A stretch of 47,533 nt of DNA, taken from NCBI RefSeq assembly GCF_010093135.1, contig NZ_PDWK01000019.1, forward strand, positions 1-47,533, written 5' to 3'. Numbering within the stretch: the first letter of the stretch is position 1; every line of letters begins with the position of its first letter. The notes beneath the pieces were generated by a model. The model searched no databases and was not told the origin of the DNA. It worked only from the letters and a program-made list of their open reading frames with translations. The DNA comes from Pseudoxanthomonas taiwanensis (lineage in GTDB: Bacteria > Pseudomonadota > Gammaproteobacteria > Xanthomonadales > Xanthomonadaceae). Below, piece after piece: positions 37,772 to 46,150 of the stretch. The translations under genes and the position numbers were made by a program.

Positions 37772-38287
37772 ATGAGCAAGAAACCGGCCCATGATAAGGC
37801 AAAGGCGAAGGGCAAGGCCGAACCGGCCACCCGCACCATCGCCCTGAACAAGCGCGCGCGCCACGAGTACAACCTCGGCGAGCGCTACGAAGCGGGCCTG
37901 GCCCTGCAGGGCTGGGAGGTCAAGGCCATCCGCGCCGGCCGCGCCAACATCGGCGAGGCCTACGCCCTGGTGCGCAACGGCGAGATCCACCTGTTCGGCG
38001 CGCAGATCACCCCGCTGATCCAGGCCTCGACCCACGTGCTGGCCGACGACCGCCGCACCCGCAAGCTGCTGCTGCACCGGCACGAGATCGACAAGCTGGT
38101 CGGCAAGATCGAGCGCGACGGCTACACCCTGGTGCCCACCGCCATGTACTGGCGCGGCAACAAGGTCAAGCTGGAGCTGGCCCTGGCCAAGGGCAAGAAG
38201 GAGCACGACAAGCGCGACGCCGCCCGCGAGCGCGACTGGCAGCGCGAGAAGCAGCGCGTCATGCGCCGCCACAACAGGGACGCCTGA
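37772..38287 (+). CDS. smpB: SsrA-binding protein SmpB
   Basis: A 171-aa partner of tmRNA in ribosome rescue. The core has KRARHEYNLGERYEAGLALQGWEVKAIRAGRANI, followed by the basic C-terminal tail GKKEHDKRDAARERDW. A Lys-rich N-terminal extension of about 20 residues precedes it. A GACAAT hexamer ends seven bases before the ATG, so this message may also be nearly leaderless. No tmRNA gene is visible beside it. Confidence 0.96.
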   Translation: MSKKPAHDKAKAKGKAEPATRTIALNKRARHEYNLGERYEAGLALQGWEVKAIRAGRANIGEAYALVRNGEIHLFGAQITPLIQASTHVLADDRRTRKLLLHRHEIDKLVGKIERDGYTLVPTAMYWRGNKVKLELALAKGKKEHDKRDAARERDWQREKQRVMRRHNRDA

Positions 38288-38322
38288 CCACCCCACCCCG
38301 CCACCCGCCCCGGAGGACGACG

Positions 38323-39081
38323 ATGGAAGGCACGCCGCGTTACCGCGTGATCGGCAACCACCTCTCGCCCTACGTGCGCAAGGTGCTGGTGTGCCTGGCG
38401 CTGAAGGGGCTGGACTACGAGATCGACCCGATCGCCCCGTTCGTGGGCGACGACCGCTTCACCGCGCTCAGCCCGCTGCGGCGCGTGCCGGTGCTGCTGG
38501 ACGGGGAGCGCGTGGTCAACGACTCCTCGGTGATCTGCCAGTACTTGGAGGACCGCCACCCGCAGCCGGCGCTGTACCCGGCCGACGTCGGCGACCGCGC
38601 CCAGGCGCGCTGGCTGGAGGAGTTCTGCGACTCCCGCCTGGGCGAGGTGGTGGTGTGGAAGATGTTCTACCAGCGCGGCGCCAAGCGCCTGCTGTTCGGC
38701 GAGGCGCCGGACGAGGCGGTGTTCAACCGCGCCCGCGACGAGGAACTGCCGGCGGCGCTGGACTGGCTGGAGACCCAGCTGCCGGCCGAAGGCTGGATCT
38801 TCGGCCAGGTGTCCATCGCCGACATCGCCATCGCCTGCCTGCTGCGCAACGCCGTGTTCGTGCGCTGGCAGCCGGACCCGGCGCGCTGGCCGCGCCTGAC
38901 CGCCCTGCTGCAACGCGCCTGGGCCCTGCCCGCCTTCGCCGACCTGGCCCGGCTGGAGGATGCGATCGTGCGCGTGCCCATCCCCGAACAGCGCCAGGTC
39001 TTGCGTTCCCTGGGCGCCAGGCTCGCTGCCGACACCCTCGGCCCCTGGCCGCCACGCAAGGGCGTGATGCGGATCGATTGA
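38323..39081 (+). CDS. Glutathione S-transferase family protein
   Basis: A 252-aa GST. The N-terminal thioredoxin-fold domain has GNHLSPYVRKVLVCLALKG, LSPLRRVPVLLDG and the glutathione-binding VVNDSSVICQYLED. The helical C-terminal domain contains the N-capping VSIADIAIACLL. A GGAGGA ribosome site precedes the ATG. It is the last core-genome-like gene before the acquired Wadjet region. Substrate unknown. Confidence 0.88.
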   Translation: MEGTPRYRVIGNHLSPYVRKVLVCLALKGLDYEIDPIAPFVGDDRFTALSPLRRVPVLLDGERVVNDSSVICQYLEDRHPQPALYPADVGDRAQARWLEEFCDSRLGEVVVWKMFYQRGAKRLLFGEAPDEAVFNRARDEELPAALDWLETQLPAEGWIFGQVSIADIAIACLLRNAVFVRWQPDPARWPRLTALLQRAWALPAFADLARLEDAIVRVPIPEQRQVLRSLGARLAADTLGPWPPRKGVMRID

Positions 39082-39170
39082 GGCCCCGCCGTCCCCCGGC
39101 CCGTGGCGGCTGGACGCACCGGATACGCCCGCCAGGCCGCCGCCCCTCTTGCAGGGCCCTCGACGGGCAA

Positions 39171-39198
39171 CAAAAAACCCCTGACGACGGTCAGGGGT
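39171..39198 (-). terminator. Terminator of the Wadjet operon
   Basis: Perfect 9-bp stem ACCCCTGAC / GTCAGGGGT with GACG loop (39177-39198). On the minus strand it is followed by TTTTTG, giving a strong rho-independent terminator 53 bases after the jetD stop. The rest of 39,082-39,251 has no gene. Confidence 0.88.
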
Positions 39199-39251
39199 CC
39201 GGTGTGATTTGGTGGCGGGGAGTTTACCCAGCGGAAAAGCGGCTCCCGAGC

Positions 39252-40475
39252 TTACGAGCAAGGGAGCGGAGCCACGAGGGCTCCCGAGGGGAGACAGGCC
39301 AGTCGATCGCACAACCAGCCAAACCCCACGCGCTCCTGCTCGAGACGCAGCCGGGGCTGGAGGCGATCGAACCGGAGCTCGTCATAGACAGCCGCCTCCT
39401 CGGGCGTGAGACGCGGCAAATCATAGCGCACAGGCTTGGGCTCTTCGCCCCAGTGTAGGCGGTGGGCAAGCAGCGTCTCCCGGTCCATGAGGAAGGACGC
39501 CGCGCCGGGGAAGTAGCCGCGCAGCTGGTCGAGGATGGCGAATCCGTGGGTGTCGATGTCGCCCCAGTAGTGCAGCTGGCATCGATGCAGCCACTCGGCG
39601 CGCGCCAGCGCCTCCCAACCGTAGCCTGCGCCAAAGACGACGATGGCACCCGCAGCGGGCGGGAAGGCAAGGAAGTTGGTCTCGTTCTCGGTCATGAAGA
39701 CGCGCCGGACCGGTAGCGTCAGGGCTGCGAAGCTCGCGGCGTCCAGCGTGATGTCGGGCAGGTTCTGCGACGAAGATGGGCAGCCCGGAAGGCTGGGCAG
39801 CGATGGGTCGAGCAGGCGAAACCGAATCCGGACGGGCTTATCCAGGAAGCCGAATCGGCGCGTGAACTGCGCGACGCCGGTCGCGTCAAGCTCGATGACT
39901 TCGGTTGGCAGAGCCAGGTCCAGCAGCTCGGTCAAGACGCCTCGGTGGGCCTCGATGAACTTGCTGTCCACCCCAGGTACGTCGACCTGGCGCAGGTACA
40001 CGGCCGGTCGAGGATGGGCCTGCAGCCATGCGACGACGGCCAGCAGACGATCCCAGCGGTCGACCAGATCCAGCGCCTGGATCGGCCGCCGAGACAGCCA
40101 CGCCAGCAGCGGCGGCTGCGCGGCTGCCGTTTTCTGCCAGAGCGCCGCGAACCGCTGCGCTTGCCGAACCTTGCCGATGAAGGCCAAGGCGTCTTGCAGG
40201 GTATCGATCCAGACGGTCGCTGGGAGCCGCTGCATGCCCTGGACGCGGTGATTCCACTCGCGCCATTCGATTCGGACCTGAGGGGTATCGGCGATGGCGC
40301 GCACCCATTCACGAACGGCCTCGAATCGATCGGACAGGTCGGAAGCCGCGGGGACCTTCACGTTCAGGCGCAGGGGCCACGAAACGGCGTCCGTCACTGT
40401 GGCCCGCAGTAAGTCACCCCGGTCCCACAAGCGCTGGACCTGAGCGCGCAGATCGGCTGGCGTGGTCCAGCTCAT
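39252..40475 (-). CDS. jetD: Wadjet nuclease subunit JetD
   Basis: A 407-aa protein of the DUF3322/DUF2220 type. The N-terminal part (1-200) is helical and winged-helix-like. The C-terminal TOPRIM-like nuclease core has Glu263 in FMTENETNF and Asp306/Asp308 in YWGDIDTHGF, the metal-binding residues expected for cleavage. In type I Wadjet it is recruited after the SMC complex has extruded a small circular DNA and then cuts the plasmid. The ATG at 40475 overlaps the jetC stop (ATGA). A terminator follows. Confidence 0.95.
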   Translation of the reverse strand: MSWTTPADLRAQVQRLWDRGDLLRATVTDAVSWPLRLNVKVPAASDLSDRFEAVREWVRAIADTPQVRIEWREWNHRVQGMQRLPATVWIDTLQDALAFIGKVRQAQRFAALWQKTAAAQPPLLAWLSRRPIQALDLVDRWDRLLAVVAWLQAHPRPAVYLRQVDVPGVDSKFIEAHRGVLTELLDLALPTEVIELDATGVAQFTRRFGFLDKPVRIRFRLLDPSLPSLPGCPSSSQNLPDITLDAASFAALTLPVRRVFMTENETNFLAFPPAAGAIVVFGAGYGWEALARAEWLHRCQLHYWGDIDTHGFAILDQLRGYFPGAASFLMDRETLLAHRLHWGEEPKPVRYDLPRLTPEEAAVYDELRFDRLQPRLRLEQERVGFGWLCDRLACLPSGALVAPLPCS

Positions 40476-43400
40476 GGTGCCGCGCGGTCTCCGGCGGCCC
40501 TGGCTTCGGCCATGCCTTCCGCTTTCTGAGCCCGGTACTCCTCGATCGACAGGCAGCGCAGCCGCGAGTCGCGTCCGCCCTCGTTGTGCACGAAGCCGAC
40601 GCTGGCCACGAAGGGTTCGATGATGTGGATCTTCTGCAGCGGCGTGACGATCAACAGCTGCAGGTTGAGCTGCTGGAACAAGCGCAACCCGTACTGCGCC
40701 GACTCGTCCGATCCGCGCCCGAAAGCCTCGTCGATCACGACGAAGCGGAACGACCGCGAACGAACGGCGCCCCACTCCAGCCCGAATTGGTAGGCCAGGC
40801 TCGCGGCCAGCACGGTGTAGGCCAGCTTCTCCTTCTGACCGCCCGACTTGCCGCCCGAGTCCGAATAGTGCTCGTGCTCGGCCCCGTCGGCGCGCCAGCG
40901 CTCGCTGGCCGAGAACAGGAACCAGTTGCGTACGTCGGTGACCTTGGCGGCCCAGCGCCGGTCGGCGTCCGACAGCCCTTCACGACCTCGGAAGCGGTCG
41001 ATGATGGCCTTGACCTGCAGGAATTTGGCTTCCGAATACTGTTCGTCGGCCGAGCCCGTCATCGCGCCCTCGGTGCACGCCCGCAAATCCTGCTGGAAGT
41101 CGCGGATCTCCGCATCCGGGCTGGGCTGGGCCACCAGCTTGATGTACCGGCCGGGGTTGTAGTCGATGGCCTCAAGCGACTGGTTGATGAAATCGACGCG
41201 CTCCTTGATCGTCTCGCGCTCGCGGGCGAGCTGGGCGTTGAAATTGGCGATCTCGTTGATCGTGTTGACGTTCAATAGCTCCTTGAAGCGCGCCTCGAAT
41301 CGCGGCAGGTCATCGCGCTTCAAGCCGTCGAGCATCCGCTCGTATTCCGGCAGCGCCGCCAGTGCAACGTCCATCTCGACGGTCTCGGCCTTGAACTCCT
41401 CCTTGAAACCGCGCATGGCATTGACGATGCGCTCGGTGAGCCGCGCCAGGCGCTTGTCCTCGGCGTCGATGTGCTGCTGCAGCCGTTGGCGCACCTCCTG
41501 CTCGCGGTTGTCGCAAGACTCGACCGACAGTTGATGCTCGCCCAGCGCCTGCGCGCGCCAGCCATCCAGGCGCTCCATCTGCGCATCGGTCAGCGGCAAG
41601 TCGTTCCACACGCTGCCGGCCTGATCCCGCATTGCCTGCGCGGTCTCTCGTTTGCTCTTGACCTCGCCCCGCTTGCCCAAGGCATCGGAGCGCTTTGCCT
41701 CCAGTTCGCCCAAGCGTTCCTGAGCGGCCTTGAGCTGTCGCCCCAGCTCTTGCAGGGTGTCGGATGCGGCTTCGAGCCGTGCGCGCTCCTCGGAGAGTTC
41801 GGCAATGCGCCGAGCGAGACTCATCCAGTCGATGTCCGCAAAGCGGGTGAACTCCTCCAGCTTGCTCAGTGCATCCAGCCGGCCCCGCAGTTCGTTGCGC
41901 GCTTGGCTGATCTCGCCAATGCGCTGCCCAAGCGTGGCGAGTCTGGCCTCCAGACGCTCGCGCTGGTCTCGCAGGGCCCGCAGCTTGTCGGCATTGCTCC
42001 AACCGAGCACATAGCGGCTGCGGTCGTCGATCCGGCTGCGGTCGTCCTTCTCGTGGCGACCGCTCGGGTCCTTGATTTGCCCTGCGCGCGTGATGGCGCG
42101 CGCCTCACGGCGAAACTGCTCTCCGGTGTCGCAGCAGGCGACGTCGAAGCGACTCCGAAGCTCCTGTTCCAGCCACTCATAGTGGGGTGAATCGGTCTTG
42201 ATGGCGAGCTTGCGCACCAGCGACTGCGGATGCAGCGCCGCGCTTTGCACCGGCTTTCGCGGACGCACATGGAAGTACACCAACCGCCCGCCCAGATGCT
42301 GCCGGTCCACCCAGTCCGCAACGGCCGGGTAGTAAGCATCCGGCACCAAGAGCGACAGGCCAAAGCCGCGCAGCAGCCGCTCGGCGGCACCCTCCCAATC
42401 GCGCTCCTCGTCGCGCACCTGGATGAGCTCGCCAGCGAATGGCAATTCGTCCTCGGCGATTGCCAGCGTCGCGCACAGCGCATCGCGGATGCGGACCTGG
42501 GCGGCGTCGATGTTGCTCTTGCGCCGCTGAAGACTGTCGATCTCTTCCGACAAGGCGGCGTGCTCTTCACGGCCCTTGCGGAACGTGAAGTCCTCTTCGC
42601 GCTCGCGGTTGTCCAGGTCGGCAATGCGCTCGCGCAAGTCCTCCGCACGCTCGGTAATACCCTGCTGCAGAATCAGAAAGTCGGACTCGTCCTCCGGCAT
42701 GACGGCGTCGATGCGCGCCAGCAGCGCACGGTAGCGCTCAGCTCTTTGCTGGCGTTGAACCTTCTCCTGCTCCAGCCGGCGAATCTCCGCCGCCAGCTCC
42801 TCCAGCCGATCGCCGCCGTTGTCGCGCAGTGCCCGCTCCAGCCGGCCGACTTCAACGCGTTCGGTCTCGCGCTGCGCATCCAGGCGCTCGATCTGGGCAT
42901 CGAGCCGGGCCGCATCCTCCGCCAGCAAGGCCAGGCGCCGGTCCAGCAGCTCGCCCTTGAGCCGGGCGAAATACGGCCTGAGCTGATCACGCGCCTCTCG
43001 CCAGCCCTGGATCTCGGCCGTCAGCTGCTGGTGCCGCGCGCCGTCTTGGACCAGGGGCGTCAGCAGCTCCACCTGCCGCTTGGCCTTGAGCACGGACTGG
43101 TGCGCCCGGTCCAGGTCGTCGAAGTGGCGGATCAGGGCCTCGATGCGTTGCCCGGAGTCGAAGGGTTCCAGCATGTGGCTGCGCACGAAGTCGGTGAGGT
43201 TACCCACCGACTTCATCGAGACCGTCTGGTGGAACAGCTCCAACGCCTGCTCGTGCTCGATACCAAAGCGCCGGCGGAACCAGGCCCCATACGGCGGGAA
43301 GCTGTCGAACAGCTCGCAGCCCGCGGCCCGCAGTTTCTTGCGCAGGGAAGTGATGTCGCCGCCGTTGACCCTGAAGTCATCCGTGATGGTCAATGCCTGC

Positions 43401-43885
43401 TCAGCCGCCACAAACAGGCGTGCGGGTTGGCCCTGCGGGTCCTTCAGCCAGAAGACCTGGGCCAGCGTCACGGCCTGGTCATAGCCCTCGTTGCGGAAGA
43501 CACCGAGGATGACCGAGTAGCTCGACGCATCGCGCAGCGCCACGGGCCTGCTGCTCCCCGTGACTTCATTGCGCTCGCTCTTGTAGTGGCCCAGCACGTA
43601 GGACCGCAGGGAGCGCTCGCGAGCATCCGCCCCGGCCGCCTTGTTGTAGGCCACGCGATGCGCCGGCACGAGCAAGGTCGTGATGGCATCGACCAGCGTG
43701 GACTTGCCCGAACCGATGTCGCCCGTGAGCAGGCCGTTGCGCCCGGCAAGCGTAAGCCGCCACACGCGCTTGTCGAAGGTGCCCCAGTTGAGCACTTCCA
43801 GCCGGTCAAGGCGGAAGCCGACGCGATTGTCGTCAGCGACGAAGTCCAGGCCCAGTGTCCCAGCGTCCATCGGTGCCTCACGCAT
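40472..43885 (-). CDS. jetC: Wadjet SMC-like ATPase JetC
   Basis: A 1137-aa MukB-like ATPase. Walker A GDIGSGKST is at 55-63 (Lys61). Hundreds of residues of coiled coil follow with a central hinge. The C terminus has the ABC signature SGGQKEK (1014-1020) and Walker B FVVIDEAFGRGSDE (Asp1052-Glu1053). JetC drives DNA loop extrusion in the complex. The ATG at 43885 overlaps the end of jetB; an in-frame ATG at 43870 is the other candidate. All catalytic motifs are intact, so the gene looks functional. Confidence 0.95.
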   Translation of the reverse strand: MREAPMDAGTLGLDFVADDNRVGFRLDRLEVLNWGTFDKRVWRLTLAGRNGLLTGDIGSGKSTLVDAITTLLVPAHRVAYNKAAGADARERSLRSYVLGHYKSERNEVTGSSRPVALRDASSYSVILGVFRNEGYDQAVTLAQVFWLKDPQGQPARLFVAAEQALTITDDFRVNGGDITSLRKKLRAAGCELFDSFPPYGAWFRRRFGIEHEQALELFHQTVSMKSVGNLTDFVRSHMLEPFDSGQRIEALIRHFDDLDRAHQSVLKAKRQVELLTPLVQDGARHQQLTAEIQGWREARDQLRPYFARLKGELLDRRLALLAEDAARLDAQIERLDAQRETERVEVGRLERALRDNGGDRLEELAAEIRRLEQEKVQRQQRAERYRALLARIDAVMPEDESDFLILQQGITERAEDLRERIADLDNREREEDFTFRKGREEHAALSEEIDSLQRRKSNIDAAQVRIRDALCATLAIAEDELPFAGELIQVRDEERDWEGAAERLLRGFGLSLLVPDAYYPAVADWVDRQHLGGRLVYFHVRPRKPVQSAALHPQSLVRKLAIKTDSPHYEWLEQELRSRFDVACCDTGEQFRREARAITRAGQIKDPSGRHEKDDRSRIDDRSRYVLGWSNADKLRALRDQRERLEARLATLGQRIGEISQARNELRGRLDALSKLEEFTRFADIDWMSLARRIAELSEERARLEAASDTLQELGRQLKAAQERLGELEAKRSDALGKRGEVKSKRETAQAMRDQAGSVWNDLPLTDAQMERLDGWRAQALGEHQLSVESCDNREQEVRQRLQQHIDAEDKRLARLTERIVNAMRGFKEEFKAETVEMDVALAALPEYERMLDGLKRDDLPRFEARFKELLNVNTINEIANFNAQLARERETIKERVDFINQSLEAIDYNPGRYIKLVAQPSPDAEIRDFQQDLRACTEGAMTGSADEQYSEAKFLQVKAIIDRFRGREGLSDADRRWAAKVTDVRNWFLFSASERWRADGAEHEHYSDSGGKSGGQKEKLAYTVLAASLAYQFGLEWGAVRSRSFRFVVIDEAFGRGSDESAQYGLRLFQQLNLQLLIVTPLQKIHIIEPFVASVGFVHNEGGRDSRLRCLSIEEYRAQKAEGMAEARAAGDRAAP

Positions 43886-44570
43886 CCGCCTTCTCCTGGC
43901 CGGTACCCAGACTCGCGCCGCCCGACAGCGCCGTGCGGTAGACCTCCAGCCGCGCGTCGAACTCCGCCAGCCACTGCGCATCGACAAAAGCTTTCAGGAT
44001 GCGCCGCACTTCAAAGTGGCCTCTGTCCTGCCCACCGCCAGCAGCAGGCTTGAGACGGCGCAGAAAGCCCAAATCGACCACCTTGGTGATCGTCGCGTCC
44101 ACCTGGTCGATCAGCCGAGCCTCATTCGTGCCATCGGGCAGAAACACCCGCATCAGCTCGGCGATGTCGTCACGCGAGAGCACCAGCCGGGTGTCTCCAC
44201 CGCCTGCGTCGAACTCGGCCATGCGGCGGCGCAAGAGCGCCAGCATCAGGCTCACCGGGTAGGAAAGCGGCCGGCGCGCGACGAGCCGTGGCAGGCGCGG
44301 CGCCCCCTCGGCCTCGTCCGGGTCCGGGCGGCTTTTCAGAAAAGCATGGCCCTCGGCCTCGTCCAGCACCAGGTCGAGCAGCAGCACGGCGGCCTGTTCC
44401 CGCACCCGCGCCTGCAGGCGCAAGAGGCTGGCCCACAAGCGCTCGTCGTCGTCGCGGTAGAGCACACCCTTGAGCAGGTGCACCATCAGTTGCGATAGCT
44501 CGGGCACCGCCGGCAGCGCGCTGGGTGGCGACTCCACCGAATCGCTCTCGTGCAGTGCGTCATCGTTCAT
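43878..44570 (-). CDS. jetB: Wadjet subunit JetB (kite protein, DUF4194)
   Basis: A 230-aa MukE-like winged-helix subunit. Segments YPVSLMLALLRRRMAEFD, LVLSRDDIAELMRVFLPDG and ITKVVDLGFLRRLK are typical of DUF4194. It bridges JetA and JetC in the complex. It lies 39 bases after jetA, and its end overlaps the jetC start by 8 bases, so the two are translationally coupled. Confidence 0.93.
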   Translation of the reverse strand: MNDDALHESDSVESPPSALPAVPELSQLMVHLLKGVLYRDDDERLWASLLRLQARVREQAAVLLLDLVLDEAEGHAFLKSRPDPDEAEGAPRLPRLVARRPLSYPVSLMLALLRRRMAEFDAGGGDTRLVLSRDDIAELMRVFLPDGTNEARLIDQVDATITKVVDLGFLRRLKPAAGGGQDRGHFEVRRILKAFVDAQWLAEFDARLEVYRTALSGGASLGTGQEKADA

Positions 44571-44609
44571 GTTCTACCCTACCTGGCCATCTACCACTTG
44601 TGACCGCCG

Positions 44610-46079
44610 TCAACGCGTAAAGATCACCCGCGGCAAGCGCGCCTCGCGCGTCACGGCTTCTCCCTCGGCGTTGCTGGCCTGCCAGCGTATGGTGTCCTGC
44701 ACGGCCTCGTCCACCATGGCGCGCAGGCCCTCCAGGGCGTCGCCGTCCCCAGCATGGGCCAGCTCCAGGTAGGCCACAAGTTCAGCCAATCCTTGTTTCA
44801 GCGGCTCAAGCTCCAGCAGCTCACGCAGCGTGATCTGCGCCTTTTGGCGCAGTGCGCGTTGCACGGCGGACCGCAGACGCGCCTTGTCCACCACGATCTG
44901 ATCGAACAAGCGCGCGGTGTCGATGTCGTCCTCGCCCGCCAGCACGGCCAGATCGGCCAGGTGAGGCTTTGCGCTCGGCGTAAATAAAGGCCGCTCCAGC
45001 GGCAGCTCGATGTCTGCCGCCATCGCGTCGATGTGCATTACGGTGCCAGCGGGCACGGCCCCGCGGATGCTCAGCGCCTTGCTCTCGATGCCGTGCAGCA
45101 AGTCCAGGATGCGGCGGTTCTCCAGAAAGGCCCGGTCGTCCAGGAATCGGCGCAACTGCTGCGACAGCTGGGCCACCGTGCGCTGCGTGTGCTCGCCGGC
45201 CTCCAGCCAGTCGTGGTGCACGCGGCGGGTGCGGGGGTCGGGCGAAAGCTGAGCGACGGCGGGGAGCCGAAGTACCCGCTCCAGCCGCTCGGAGAGTTCC
45301 TCCTGTCGCCGGCTGGACATGAGGAAGTCCCAGAAGGCGCGGAAGCTGCGGCCCTGATCGGAGTCGCCGATGGCATCGCGATCATTCATGATCTCGTCCA
45401 AGAGCGCCCCCTTGGCGCCTTCCCAAAGCGCGATCTTCTCGCGCACCTTGCGGTCGAGCAGGCGGAAGTTGTGCTCCACCTCGCGGAAGTCGGCCAGCAG
45501 CTCGCGCGCCAGTTGCTGGAACTGCTGAAAGCGGTCCTTGACCGCCGTGTCGTCCAGCAGCGGTACGTCACCGGCCAGCACGCGGGCAATTTCGGCGTCC
45601 AACTCGTCGCGCTTCTTGCGCAGGTCGGCCACGCGCTTGATCGGGTCGGCCTCGGTGCCGGCGCAGATCTGCTCCAGCAACGCGAACAGCGTGAGCAGGC
45701 GCGATTCGGTGCCGACGAATGGGCGCTCGGTCAGCGTCAGCAACCAGGCGATGGCCTTCTCGGTGGCGGGCGTCAGGTCGAACTGCGCCTCGTCCGTGCC
45801 CGGCTTGTAGAACTTGCGCAGCCACCCCTTGTCGGGCGCGGCCCAGTCGTTCAGGTAGTCCTGCGCGCCCTTCGGGTACGACTCAGCACCCAACTGCTCG
45901 CGCAGGGCGAACAGCTCGTCCTCCAACGCCTCCGCAAGATCGGCCTCGCTCATCACCCGCACGTTGGGCGCCACGAACACCCGGTGCAGGAAGCTCGCCA
46001 CCAGCGGCGCGTGCGGCGAGGCCAGCAGCCGCCAGGCGGGGTGGCGGTCGCGTAGGGTGCTTAGGGTGGTGTGGTCCAT
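44610..46079 (-). CDS. jetA: Wadjet kleisin subunit JetA (DUF3375)
   Basis: A 489-aa MukF-like kleisin. It starts MDHTTLSTLRDRHPAWRLLAS and has the conserved TPATEKAIAWLLTL and RPFVGTESRLLTLFALL segments, followed by helical and coiled-coil regions (LRKKRDELDAEI). It links the JetC heads and carries JetB. It is the first gene of the operon. The ribosome site is weak (AATAGG). Only about 30 bases separate the ATG from the IS element end, so its original promoter is displaced or lost. Confidence 0.94.
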   Translation of the reverse strand: MDHTTLSTLRDRHPAWRLLASPHAPLVASFLHRVFVAPNVRVMSEADLAEALEDELFALREQLGAESYPKGAQDYLNDWAAPDKGWLRKFYKPGTDEAQFDLTPATEKAIAWLLTLTERPFVGTESRLLTLFALLEQICAGTEADPIKRVADLRKKRDELDAEIARVLAGDVPLLDDTAVKDRFQQFQQLARELLADFREVEHNFRLLDRKVREKIALWEGAKGALLDEIMNDRDAIGDSDQGRSFRAFWDFLMSSRRQEELSERLERVLRLPAVAQLSPDPRTRRVHHDWLEAGEHTQRTVAQLSQQLRRFLDDRAFLENRRILDLLHGIESKALSIRGAVPAGTVMHIDAMAADIELPLERPLFTPSAKPHLADLAVLAGEDDIDTARLFDQIVVDKARLRSAVQRALRQKAQITLRELLELEPLKQGLAELVAYLELAHAGDGDALEGLRAMVDEAVQDTIRWQASNAEGEAVTREARLPRVIFTR

Positions 46080-46150
46080 GGCCTATTGAGAGAACATTCC
46101 TGCCAACTCTGAACCGCTCCCGATTTCCTGGACACGCCTGAGGGCGTAAT

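Noticed and set aside
39082-39251. tmRNA or tRNA gene beside smpB
   Set aside because: Only an acceptor-end-like CCCCGCCACCA is present; no T-loop, anticodon arm or tag-peptide frame can be found.
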